Assembly (NCBI GenBank): GCA_023229545.1
Contig: JALNZB010000021.1
Coordinates: forward strand, 1-60,731
DNA length: 60,731 bases
Direction of reading: 5' to 3'
From: Sulfuritalea sp.
GTDB taxonomy: Bacteria; Pseudomonadota; Gammaproteobacteria; Burkholderiales; Rhodocyclaceae
In this document: one piece after another, positions 27,441 through 36,434 of the stretch
Position numbering within the stretch: position 1 is the stretch's first letter
Layout of the letters: each line of letters begins with the position of its first letter
Made by a program: the position numbers and the translations under genes
Notes under the pieces: model-generated
What the model saw: the letters and a program-made list of their open reading frames with translations, nothing else
What the model was told of the DNA's origin: nothing
Databases searched by the model: none

Positions 27441-28472
27441 ATGCAACTGCTCAACACCCTCTACGTCACTCTCCCGGAAAGCTATCTGCATCTCGACAAC
27501 GACACCCTGCGGGTCGAGATCGAACACGAGACGCGGCTGCGCGTGCCGCTGCATCATCTTTCGGCCGTGGTGTGCTTCGGCCATGTGATGGTCTCGCCCA
27601 TCCTCATGCATCGTCTGGCCGAAGAAGGCAAGAGCCTGGTGTTGCTGGATAGTCACGGTCGTTTCAAGGCGCGGCTCGAAGGCCCTGTTTCGGGCAACGT
27701 GCTGCTGCGCCAGGCCCAACATCGCCGTCTCGCCAGCGCCGACTTCTGTGTCGAGGTGGCGCGAGCCTGCATCGCCGGCAAGTTGCGGAATTGCCGTCAG
27801 GTCTTGCAGCGCGGTGCGCGCGAGAATGGCCGTGAAGAAGATGCTTCTGTACTGACGGCAACGTCCGACGAGCTTGGTTGCGCGCTGGCCAGGCTCGAAC
27901 ACGCTGCGGACCTCGACGCCGTGCGCGGCATTGAGGGCGACGAGGCCAAGCGCTATTTCGCCGCACTCACTTTGCTGCTGCGCCCCGATGCGCGGGAGGC
28001 CTTCACCATGAACGGTCGCACGCGCCGGCCGCCGCTGGACCGCATGAATGCGCTGCTTTCCTTCCTGTACGCGATGCTGATGAACGACGTGCGCTCGGCG
28101 GTCGAAAGCGTCGGCCTCGATCCGCAGATCGGTTTTCTGCACGCCGTGCGGCCAGGCCGGGCCGCGCTGGCGCTCGACCTGATGGAGGAGTTCCGTCCGT
28201 TGCTGGCCGACCGGCTGGCCCTGACGCTCATCAACCGGCGGCAGATCAACGCCGAAGATTTCGACGAGCATGCCGGCGGCGCGGTAACGCTGAAAGACGA
28301 TGCGCGACGAGCAGTGGTTACCGCGTACCAGGAGCGCAAACAGGAAGCGCTGACGCATCCGCTGCTGGAGTCGAGCTTCGCTCTCGGGCTGGTCCCCTTC
28401 GTCCAGGCGCGCCTGCTCGCGCGTGCCGTGCGTGGTGACGCGGAAGGTTATCTGCCGTTTTGTCCGAAATGA
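27441..28472 (+). CDS. cas1: Cas1 integrase (I-C)
   Basis: A 343-residue Cas1, the integrase that inserts spacers. The active-site residues lie in GIEGDEAKRYF (Glu), GFLHAVRPGRAALALDLMEEF (His and acidic). GGGAG seven bases before the ATG at 27441 decides the start. Residues near 96-103 (RRLASADF) are encoded by a copy of the dispersed 27-bp element, in a segment where related Cas1 proteins vary, so activity is probably kept. Confidence 0.95.
   Translation: MQLLNTLYVTLPESYLHLDNDTLRVEIEHETRLRVPLHHLSAVVCFGHVMVSPILMHRLAEEGKSLVLLDSHGRFKARLEGPVSGNVLLRQAQHRRLASADFCVEVARACIAGKLRNCRQVLQRGARENGREEDASVLTATSDELGCALARLEHAADLDAVRGIEGDEAKRYFAALTLLLRPDAREAFTMNGRTRRPPLDRMNALLSFLYAMLMNDVRSAVESVGLDPQIGFLHAVRPGRAALALDLMEEFRPLLADRLALTLINRRQINAEDFDEHAGGAVTLKDDARRAVVTAYQERKQEALTHPLLESSFALGLVPFVQARLLARAVRGDAEGYLPFCPK
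27723..27748 (+). repeat. Dispersed 27-bp element, copy 5 (inside cas1)
   Basis: Reads CGCCGTCTCGCC then AGCGCCGACTTCTG, one clear mismatch to the consensus. It is read in frame as RRLASADF, the frame used also at the end of gph. Confidence 0.65.
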
Positions 28473-28483
28473 GCGGCGGAGCC

Positions 28484-28774
28484 ATGCTTGTCATCGTCAG
28501 CTACGACGTTTCCACCGAAACCAAGGCCGGTCGTCGTCGCTTGCGCCGCGTGGCGCGGGTTTGCGAAGGCATGGGCCAGCGCGTGCAAAAGTCGGTATTC
28601 GAATGCAAGGTGGACGCCATGCAGTTCGAGGAACTCGAACGTCGCCTGTTGGCGGAAATAGATGTCGGTGAAGATTGCCTGCGGTTTTACCGCTTGACCG
28701 AGCCAGTTGAGTTGCATATGCGCGAATACGGAAAATTCAAGGCGGTGGATTTTGAAGGGCCGCTGGTGCTATGA
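28484..28774 (+). CDS. cas2: Cas2 (I-C)
   Basis: A 96-residue Cas2, the structural partner of Cas1. It starts MLVIVSYDVSTETKAGRRRLRRVARVC and continues GQRVQKSVFEC, both typical of the family; the middle reads LRFYRL. The ATG at 28484 is chosen over an upstream one (28460) that would overlap cas1 and add unrelated residues. It is the last cas gene, 178 bases before the first repeat. Confidence 0.94.
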   Translation: MLVIVSYDVSTETKAGRRRLRRVARVCEGMGQRVQKSVFECKVDAMQFEELERRLLAEIDVGEDCLRFYRLTEPVELHMREYGKFKAVDFEGPLVL

Positions 28775-28952
28775 CGCGCGGATCGCAAGTGACGGAGAAT
28801 TGTCGGCAGGTCCGCGGCGACGGTAAGCGGCTGATTTTGCTTTCCGGAATCGGATGGAAGAGAATCAGCAGCGCCTCGTTTCGGCGAGGTACTGGACGGT
28901 TCGCGCAAAGTGAGAAATTTCGTTTGATGACTCAATGCGATGCGCGAAACCA
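28775..28952 (+). promoter_or_regulatory. CRISPR leader
   Basis: The 178 bases between cas2 and the first repeat are the expected leader position for repeats ending GATTGAAAC. They become AT-richer toward the array (GAGAAATTTCGTTTGATGACTC). A small hairpin, CCTCG 28874-28878 with CGAGG 28885-28889, could be a binding site for an integration factor. A promoter for the pre-crRNA is expected here but no clear -35/-10 pair could be picked. Confidence 0.7.
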
Positions 28953-30994
28953 GACGCCCGGCCCTCGCGGGCCGGGCGAGGATTGAAACCATTTGTGGGG
29001 CGACGTGCCGGCGCTGATGCCGAGACGCCCGGCCCTCGCGGGCCGGGCGAGGATTGAAACGCCTGATCCCATAGATGCGCCCAGCCGGTGCGCAGACGCC
29101 CGGCCCTCGCGGGCCGGGCGAGGATTGAAACCGGTCGAACTGACCGGATATTCTATGCACGTAAAGACGCCCGGCCCTCGCGGGCCGGGCGAGGATTGAA
29201 ACCATTTGTGGGGCGACGTGCCGGCGCTGATGCCGATGACGCCCGGCCCTCGCGGGCCGGGCGAGGATTGAAACTCCTCGGCGTCAGCGTGTTTATTTCG
29301 CCGTCGAAGACGCCCGGCCCTCGCGGGCCGGGCGAGGATTGAAACGGGACGAGATGGGTTACAAGTGCGGCATCTATGCCGACGCCCGGCCCTCGCGGGC
29401 CGGGCGAGGATTGAAACAGAACGGACACGCCCGCCGCCTTGATCGCGGCAGGACGCCCGGCCCTCGCGGGCCGGGCGAGGATTGAAACATCATGGCCGGC
29501 GTGCTTGCGCTGCTTGCGATGCGACGCCCGGCCCTCGCGGGCCGGGCGAGGATTGAAACAACGGCATGGAGTAACGTAACCACATCAGCGGCAACGACGC
29601 CCGGCCCTCGCGGGCCGGGCGAGGATTGAAACCAGCAGCGCTTGCAGCAGATCTTCGACAACTGGAGACGCCCGGCCCTCGCGGGCCGGGCGAGGATTGA
29701 AACATGTTTCTGGTAGGCTTCGGCCCGCCACGCGCGTGGACGCCCGGCCCTCGCGGGCCGGGCGAGGATTGAAACCTGACTATACCAAGTGCTAATATCC
29801 CTGACTATGGACGCCCGGCCCTCGCGGGCCGGGCGAGGATTGAAACACATGCGCAGTGGCGGGCACCGTCCCGTTCGACCAGACGCCCGGCCCTCGCGGG
29901 CCGGGCGAGGATTGAAACTCTGGTGTCGATGGCGTCTCTCATTCAATCCGGAGACGCCCGGCCCTCGCGGGCCGGGCGAGGATTGAAACAGCTACATGAC
30001 GCGCGAGGTGTTTGCCGACTGGCGACGCCCGGCCCTCGCGGGCCGGGCGAGGATTGAAACATTGCGTGCGCTCCTGAAATGGATGAATTGATGAAGACGC
30101 CCGGCCCTCGCGGGCCGGGCGAGGATTGAAACATCGCCGACGTGTTCGGCATCATGGCCGCGACACCCGACGCCCGGCCCTCGCGGGCCGGGCGAGGATT
30201 GAAACATCAATTCCGTCCGGGTATTCCCACTTCTGCTGCGACGCCCGGCCCTCGCGGGCCGGGCGAGGATTGAAACCTCGGCGTCGAGCATGGCCTCGGC
30301 TTTTTTGAACGACGCCCGGCCCTCGCGGGCCGGGCGAGGATTGAAACCGCTAAAGGGTGCCACAGTTCGCGGGCTGCATGTGCGACGCCCGGCCCTCGCG
30401 GGCCGGGCGAGGATTGAAACAGGTTCGTCATGTGCGTCTGGTTGGTGTCGTGGTGACGCCCGGCCCTCGCGGGCCGGGCGAGGATTGAAACACGATTGAA
30501 GAAGCTGGGATGACTGAAGTGACGGCGACGCCCGGCCCTCGCGGGCCGGGCGAGGATTGAAACCCGGATAGGCTGACCGCGTTGCAGCGCCTCGCCCGAC
30601 GCCCGGCCCTCGCGGGCCGGGCGAGGATTGAAACAATTCCTTCGTCATCGCAAAAACTGGAAAACCTGAGACGCCCGGCCCTCGCGGGCCGGGCGAGGAT
30701 TGAAACATAATGCGAAAGCTCCTTCGTCTTCAAGTTGCTGGACGCCCGGCCCTCGCGGGCCGGGCGAGGATTGAAACTTTTGCGAGTTCGCCAGCGCCAG
30801 CGCGGAGCGGGAGACGCCCGGCCCTCGCGGGCCGGGCGAGGATTGAAACAGGAATTCCCCGCCGCGATCAACCTCAACAAAGCCGGACGCCCGGCCCTCG
30901 CGGGCCGGGCGAGGATTGAAACATCAAACTGCCCATTTCCGCGATCTCATAGACCCAGACGCCCGGCCCTCGCGGGCCGGGCGAGGATTGAAAC
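28953..30994 (+). CRISPR. CRISPR array, 29 repeats of 37 bp and 28 spacers
   Basis: I counted 29 copies of a 37-bp repeat that starts GACGCCCGGCCC, has a TCGC loop, and ends GAGGATTGAAAC. All copies read identical, including the last one. Spacers are 34-36 bases. The ending and the neighbouring I-C genes fix the direction: leader at left, newest spacer at 28990-29023. Positions 3-12 pair with 17-26 in a 10-bp GC stem, the likely Cas5c substrate, leaving an 11-base 5' handle AGGATTGAAAC. Spacer 1 (28990-29023) and spacer 4 (29203-29237) are the same sequence, the latter one base longer. Confidence 0.99.
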
Positions 30995-31021
30995 TACGGC
31001 TGGCGTCGTCGCACAAACACC

Positions 31022-31049
31022 GCAAAAGTCGGCGCTGACGGGACGGCGG
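31022..31049 (-). repeat. Dispersed 27-bp element, copy 6 (distal end of CRISPR array)
   Basis: Inverted copy, one or two mismatches to consensus (GTCAGCGCCGAC variant as in copy 8), starting 27 bases after the terminal CRISPR repeat. Confidence 0.65.
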
Positions 31050-31126
31050 GGAGAGGGTATTTTGCGTGGCGCAATATCCTTCCGCATCGCGCAACGAAAA
31101 CCTGCTTTGAACAGCAAGAAAACTGT

Positions 31127-31154
31127 TTGCTGCATTGCGGCAATGTCTTATACT
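31127..31154 (+). promoter_or_regulatory. Promoter-like element with internal palindrome
   Basis: TTGCTG (31127-31132) and TATACT (31149-31154) are 16 bases apart, and the spacer holds the palindrome CATTGC-G-GCAATG (31133-31145). The arrangement resembles a repressed promoter. It would give a leader of about 285 bases before the PFOR-like gene, so its link to that gene is uncertain. Confidence 0.35.
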
Positions 31155-31445
31155 CGCTCCCTCACGAGCGTGCGGGGGGCGCAACAACCTTTCGCATGTC
31201 CATCCGGGTAAGCGCCATAGCGCTCGCCTGCCAGCAGGTCGAAGCCAACCATCGACCGCGCCGTGAGGAGTATCTGGGTCGCGCCCGCAAGGCGTCTAGC
31301 AGGTAGCTCCACCAAACCTGATTGTCAGCCGTTCCTTGCGCCAGCGCGCCTGAGGGACTGAAGTATTCGGCACAGGATGAGGATGTCGCAACATTTTGCA
31401 CAACTGACAATTTGCGGAAACGAGACGATGAAAACGAGGATGAAA

Positions 31446-34400
31446 ATGGCAAAGTACCCCGGCATTCCCAGCGTTATCCACGGCAACGGCGCCGTTGCCC
31501 ATGTCATGGGCCAGGTCTGCGGAGGCGTGATCGGCTACCCGATTACCCCGTCCACTGAAATCGCCGAGATCTACGAGGCATTCCGCGCCGACGGCGGCGT
31601 CAATGTCTGGGGCAAGCACCCATTCTTCTTCGGCCCGGAAGGCGAGCACTCGGCGCAGAGCGGCTCGCTCGGCGCGGCGCTGACCGGCGGCCAGTTCATC
31701 TCGAACGCCTCGTCCTCGCAGGGCATCCTCTACGCACTCGAATCGCATTACGTCACGGTCGGCAAGAAGGTCGGCGGCTTCGTCCTGCAAGTCGCGGCGC
31801 GCGTCGTCTCCAAGCACTCGCTCAACGTCATGGCCGGCCATGACGATGTCTATGCGCTGCTCTCGTCCGGCTACACCATCCTGTTCGGCGCCAACCCGCA
31901 GGAAGCGGCCGACCTGGCGGCGATTTCCTATCGCGCCGCCTCGCTCTCGCTGATTCCCGTCGCCAACGCCATGGACGGCTTCGCCACCAGCCACATGATG
32001 TGCGAAGCCCTGATGCCCGAGCCGGCGTTGCTCAAGGAATATCTCGGCGATCCCGCCGGGCGCATCGTGGCGCCGACGCTGGCGCAGGAGATGCTGTACG
32101 GCTCCAAGGGTCGCGTCTTCCAGTTGCAGCAGTACCTGTCGCGTCACCAGGCCGATATCACGACCGACAATCTCGCCAAACTGCAAAGCCATCTCGACGC
32201 CAACGCCGCGAAAATCGAGAAGGACAACGCCGGCAAACTCGTCGCCAAGACGCTGGCATGGCTGCCCGAAGAACTGCACGGCCAGTGGCAGCGCCAGTGG
32301 CGCAATGCCCACGAAAAAGGCACGCGCCAATTGGTTCCGGCGCTGGTCGATGTCAACAACCCCGGACTCACCGGCGCGGTGCAGAACCAGCCCGACTTCC
32401 AGGCCGGCGCGGTCGATCACCGCACCCACTTCGTCAACGCCGTTCCTGGTCTGGTGCGTCAGGCCATGGACGAATACGGCGCGCTGACCGGGCGGAAGTA
32501 TTCGCCGGTGCACACCTTCATGTGCGACGACGCCGAAACCGTGATGGTCGGCCTCGGTTCGGTCACCGACGATGTCGAAGCGGTCGTGACTTACCTGCGC
32601 AGCAAGGGCAAGAAAGTCGGCCTGGTCGCTGTCAAGTTGCTGCAACCCTTCCCCGAGGCCGAACTGGTCGCGGCCTTGAAGGGCAAGAAGGCGGTCACGG
32701 TGCTGGAACGCTCGGACCAGACCGCGCTCACCAGCCTGGTGACCCAGGCGCTGTTCAAGGCGCGCGAAAACGGTGACCAGATCCGCCATCCCGGCATTCC
32801 GCCGATCAAGGCCATGCCGCAGCTCACCACGGCGATTTTCGGTCTCGGCGGCCACGACCTGCAACCGCGCCATCTGATCGCCGCCTTCAAGAACATGGCA
32901 GGCGGCAAGTCCGCGCCGCTGGTTTATCTGGGCTCGCAGTTCTTCTCGAAGACGCCGTCGCCGCGCGTTGCCGAACTCCAGGCACGCCTCAAGGCGGCCT
33001 ATCCCGAAACCGAACTGATGGCGCTCGAAACCGAAGCCAATCCCCGGCTGCTGCCGGAGGCGGGCTTCCGCGTGCGCTTCCATTCGGTGGGCGGCTACGG
33101 CACCATCGCCACCGGCAAGCTGCTGACCGACATCCTCGCCGGCGCGCTCGAAATGCACTCGAAGTCGGCGCCGAAGTACGGTTCCGAGAAGAGCGGCGCA
33201 CCGACCAACTACTACATCACCCTCAGCCCCGAGACGGTGAAAATCACTAACGCCGAGCTTGAGGATGTCGAGATTGTCCTCTCTCCCGACCACAAGGTGT
33301 TCAGCCACACCAATCCGCTGCGCGGGCTGACGGCGGGCGGCACCTTCATCATGCAATCCCACGCCTCGGCCGAAGAAGTCTGGCGCGAACTGCCGGCGAG
33401 TGCGCGGAAAACCATCCGCGAGAAAAAGATCCGCTTCTTCATCGTCGATGCCTTCGCCGTAGCCAAGCAGCATGCGCCGACGCCGGAACTGCAAACCCGC
33501 ATGATGGGCATCGCTTTCATCGGCGCCGTGGCCGGCCATGTCGACCGCGTGGCGGCCGGAGCCCCGGCCAAGGTGATCCTCGAAAAGATCCGCAAGCAAA
33601 TCGCCAAGAAGTTCGGCAGCAAGGGCGCCGCCGTCGTCGAAGGCAACATGGCGGTGATCCACGGCGGTGTCGAGGCGACGCACAAGGTCGATTACCAGTC
33701 CGCTGCGTTCGCCAAGATCGAAGCCCAGCCGGCGACGATTTCGATTCGCAATGTCTCGCTTTCGGCCTCGATGTGCCAGAACGCCGGGTCATCCGATTGC
33801 GGCATGTTCGACCGCGAATATTACGACGACATGGTCGCCAGCCGCTTCCGCGACGGCACCATCGGCGAAGCGCCGGTGCTGCCCGGCACCGGCCTGTTCA
33901 TGCCCGCCGGCACCGCCGGCGCCAAGGACAAGGGCCTGTTCCGCCGCACCGTGCCCGAGTTCAAGCCCGAGCTGTGCACCGGCTGCATGGAATGCACCCT
34001 GGTTTGCCCGGATGCCGCGATCCCCAACACCGTGCATGAGATTCATGATCTGCTGCTGACGGCCATTGGCCGCATCGACATCACCGAAGCCCAGAAGGAA
34101 ACCATGCGCGGCCACGTTTATGCGCTGGCCGAAGCGGTGCGCGAGAATTATCGCCAGAACAAGGATTCGCCTCCTTTCCACGAAATGGTCGCTGCGGCGG
34201 TGTCCAAACTGGAAACCGACAAGCCCACCGTGCTGAAGAATTTCGCCAGGCTGGTCGAGGCGCTGGCCGCCTATCCGGTCGCCCGCACGCGGCCTTTCTT
34301 CGACGCCATGGAAAAGGCCACGCCCGGCAGTGGCGGGCTCTACGGCGTCAATATCGATCCGTGGAAGTGCACCGGCTGCCTTGAGTGCGTCGAGGTCTGC

Positions 34401-36434
34401 GGCCCCGGCGCGCTTGTCCCGCGCGAGCAGGACGCGGCGCTGCTGGAAACCCTGCAAGCCCGCTTCGAGTTCATGAGCCAGATGCCGAACACGCCGGCCC
34501 GCTTCGTCGACGGCGCGATCAAGCCCGGCGGCGAGGTCAAGCGCCTGCTGCTCGACCGCGCCAACTACTACTCCACCACCGGCGGCCACGGCGCCTGCCG
34601 AGGCTGCGGCGAAGTGACCGCGATCCGCCTCGTCATGGCCACCAACCACGCTATCACCGACAAGCGCCAGCGCGACCACACGCGCGACCTGGAAAGCCTG
34701 ATCGAGCGCCTCAACGCCAAACTGGCGACGCTGGCGGCGAAGGACGGCGAACGGCGCGAGCGCATCGGCGAGCTCATCACCACCCTGGAAAACCGGCTGT
34801 ATCTCTACGAGGGCGGCCCCACCGGCAACGGCCCCGCCGGCGCCGTGATCGCCAATTCCACCGGTTGCAGCAGCGTTTACGCTTCGACCTTCCCGTTCAA
34901 CGCCTACAACGATCCGTGGGTCAACAGCCTGTTCCAGGACGCCCAGCCGCTGGCCAAGGGCATCTTCGAGGGCATCTCGGCGCAGACCGTGTCCGACGTG
35001 CGCGCGCTGCGCCTGGCGCGGCTGGAGCTGGACGACGCCTACGTTCCGGCAACCCATGACAAGGAGTTCCGCTGCCTGGCGTGGGACAAGTTCACCGTGG
35101 AAGAACTGGGCCTGATGCCGACGGTGATGACCATCGGCGGCGACGGCGCCACCTATGACATCGGCTTTGGCGCGCTGTCGCGCATTTTGGCCAGCGACAC
35201 GCCGCTCAAGGTATTGGTGCTGAACACCGGCTCCTATTCCAACACCGGCGGCCAGGCGTCGACGTCGAGCTTCATCGGCCAGGATTCCGACCTGGCGCGC
35301 ATCGGCGGCGCCCACAGCGGCAAACACGAAGCGCGCAAGGAGCTCGGCCTGATCGCTTCCTTCCATTCCAACGTCTTCGTCTGTTCCACCACCCCGGCGC
35401 TGCAAGGCCACTTCCTCAAGAACACGATGGAGTTCCTGACCTACACCGATTCGCCCGCCGTGCTGGACGTCTACACGCCCTGCCAGGGCGAGCAGGGCAT
35501 CAACGACGCAGCTTCCGCCCAGCGTTCGCGGCTGGCAGTCGAGAGCCGCATGAGCCCGGTGTTCGTCCATGACCCGCGCCGTGGCAAGACGCTGCACGAG
35601 TGGTTCTCGCTCGAAGGCAATCCCGATCCGGAGGCGACCTGGAGCAAGACCACGCTCGAATACCTCGGCGACGACGGCAAGCTTCAGTTGCTGGAGATGC
35701 CGCTGACGCCGGCGCACTTCGCGCTGGGCGAGATCCGCTTCAAGAAGCAGTTCCGCAAGCTCGGCGCCGACGATGCCAATGCCGTGCCGGTGGAGGTCTT
35801 TATCGACCTGTCCGAGGCCGAACGCGCGGGCAAGACCGCCTTCATCCATTCGGTCGACGCCAAGCAGCACCTGATCAAGCTGACGGTCGCCGACGCTGTC
35901 GTCGCGCTGGTCGAAGAGCGCCGCAAATACTGGAGTCTGCTGCAATACCTGGCCGGCCAGCATGTCGACAAGATGAGCGAAAGCCATCGCGCCGGCATGG
36001 CGACGCTGCAAGCGCAGTATCAGGATTCAGTGACGCAACGCGATACCTCGCTCGATTCCTTTGCCAGGGCGATGTCGGAACTGGCAGCGTCGAGCAAGGC
36101 ACAGCCCGGCGGCGGCACCGTGATACCGATCATGGCGGTGGCCGGCGCACCCGCCGCCAACCCGGCTGCCAACCCCGCCGCAGCCGGAAGCGCTGCCGGC
36201 GGCGAGGCGCTGGTGACGCTGTCGCCCGATGACGTGGCGAAGTGCACCGACTGCAAGACCTGCTACCAGGATATTCCCGAACTTTTCGAGAGGACCCGAG
36301 TCATTATCGATGGAGTGCCCAGGGATGTCGCCCGGCTGATTCCGGGCGCGCTTGAGCGCGTGACCGTAACACCGGAACTGAAGGCCCGCATCAAGCGGGT
36401 TGCGGCGAATTGCGACGCGGAGATCATACGATGA
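31446..36434 (+). CDS. Oversized pyruvate/2-oxoacid:ferredoxin oxidoreductase-like protein
   Basis: A 1662-residue single-chain oxidoreductase that decarboxylates a 2-oxoacid with CoA and passes electrons to iron-sulfur centres. Domains in order: pyrimidine-binding alpha domain (GYPITPSTEIAEIYE at about residue 30); a second alpha-type domain; gamma domain (HSVGGYGTIATGKLLTDIL near 545); 8Fe-8S ferredoxin domain with CTGCMECTLVC near 842 and CTGCLECVEVC near 973; TPP-binding beta domain with GHGACRGCGE, GGDGATYDIGFGAL near 1232 and NTGSYSNTGGQAS; and a C-terminal tail with a third cysteine set, CTDCKTC near 1598, after an Ala-Pro linker. Ordinary PFOR is about 1170-1200 residues. The start at 31446 has GAGG six bases upstream; further ATGs at 31377 and 31440 are possible. 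The ATGA overlap with the next gene indicates a two-component enzyme. Substrate is not determined. Confidence 0.85.
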   Translation: MAKYPGIPSVIHGNGAVAHVMGQVCGGVIGYPITPSTEIAEIYEAFRADGGVNVWGKHPFFFGPEGEHSAQSGSLGAALTGGQFISNASSSQGILYALESHYVTVGKKVGGFVLQVAARVVSKHSLNVMAGHDDVYALLSSGYTILFGANPQEAADLAAISYRAASLSLIPVANAMDGFATSHMMCEALMPEPALLKEYLGDPAGRIVAPTLAQEMLYGSKGRVFQLQQYLSRHQADITTDNLAKLQSHLDANAAKIEKDNAGKLVAKTLAWLPEELHGQWQRQWRNAHEKGTRQLVPALVDVNNPGLTGAVQNQPDFQAGAVDHRTHFVNAVPGLVRQAMDEYGALTGRKYSPVHTFMCDDAETVMVGLGSVTDDVEAVVTYLRSKGKKVGLVAVKLLQPFPEAELVAALKGKKAVTVLERSDQTALTSLVTQALFKARENGDQIRHPGIPPIKAMPQLTTAIFGLGGHDLQPRHLIAAFKNMAGGKSAPLVYLGSQFFSKTPSPRVAELQARLKAAYPETELMALETEANPRLLPEAGFRVRFHSVGGYGTIATGKLLTDILAGALEMHSKSAPKYGSEKSGAPTNYYITLSPETVKITNAELEDVEIVLSPDHKVFSHTNPLRGLTAGGTFIMQSHASAEEVWRELPASARKTIREKKIRFFIVDAFAVAKQHAPTPELQTRMMGIAFIGAVAGHVDRVAAGAPAKVILEKIRKQIAKKFGSKGAAVVEGNMAVIHGGVEATHKVDYQSAAFAKIEAQPATISIRNVSLSASMCQNAGSSDCGMFDREYYDDMVASRFRDGTIGEAPVLPGTGLFMPAGTAGAKDKGLFRRTVPEFKPELCTGCMECTLVCPDAAIPNTVHEIHDLLLTAIGRIDITEAQKETMRGHVYALAEAVRENYRQNKDSPPFHEMVAAAVSKLETDKPTVLKNFARLVEALAAYPVARTRPFFDAMEKATPGSGGLYGVNIDPWKCTGCLECVEVCGPGALVPREQDAALLETLQARFEFMSQMPNTPARFVDGAIKPGGEVKRLLLDRANYYSTTGGHGACRGCGEVTAIRLVMATNHAITDKRQRDHTRDLESLIERLNAKLATLAAKDGERRERIGELITTLENRLYLYEGGPTGNGPAGAVIANSTGCSSVYASTFPFNAYNDPWVNSLFQDAQPLAKGIFEGISAQTVSDVRALRLARLELDDAYVPATHDKEFRCLAWDKFTVEELGLMPTVMTIGGDGATYDIGFGALSRILASDTPLKVLVLNTGSYSNTGGQASTSSFIGQDSDLARIGGAHSGKHEARKELGLIASFHSNVFVCSTTPALQGHFLKNTMEFLTYTDSPAVLDVYTPCQGEQGINDAASAQRSRLAVESRMSPVFVHDPRRGKTLHEWFSLEGNPDPEATWSKTTLEYLGDDGKLQLLEMPLTPAHFALGEIRFKKQFRKLGADDANAVPVEVFIDLSEAERAGKTAFIHSVDAKQHLIKLTVADAVVALVEERRKYWSLLQYLAGQHVDKMSESHRAGMATLQAQYQDSVTQRDTSLDSFARAMSELAASSKAQPGGGTVIPIMAVAGAPAANPAANPAAAGSAAGGEALVTLSPDDVAKCTDCKTCYQDIPELFERTRVIIDGVPRDVARLIPGALERVTVTPELKARIKRVAANCDAEIIR

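Larger units (their letters stand above)
30995..31445. other. Intergenic region between the array and the PFOR operon (451 bp)
   Basis: No gene is supported. It contains a dispersed-element copy 27 bases beyond the last repeat (31022-31049), a promoter-like pair at 31127-31154, and the ribosome binding site GAGG before 31446. Confidence 0.5.

Noticed and set aside
28990..30957. Self-targeting spacer against genes in this window
   Set aside because: No spacer was seen to match a gene here by eye; a full search was not possible.
28771..31211. Open frames inside the CRISPR array on both strands with repeated RPSRAGRGL or SSPGPRGPGV peptides
   Set aside because: They are translations of the repeats and spacers, not proteins.
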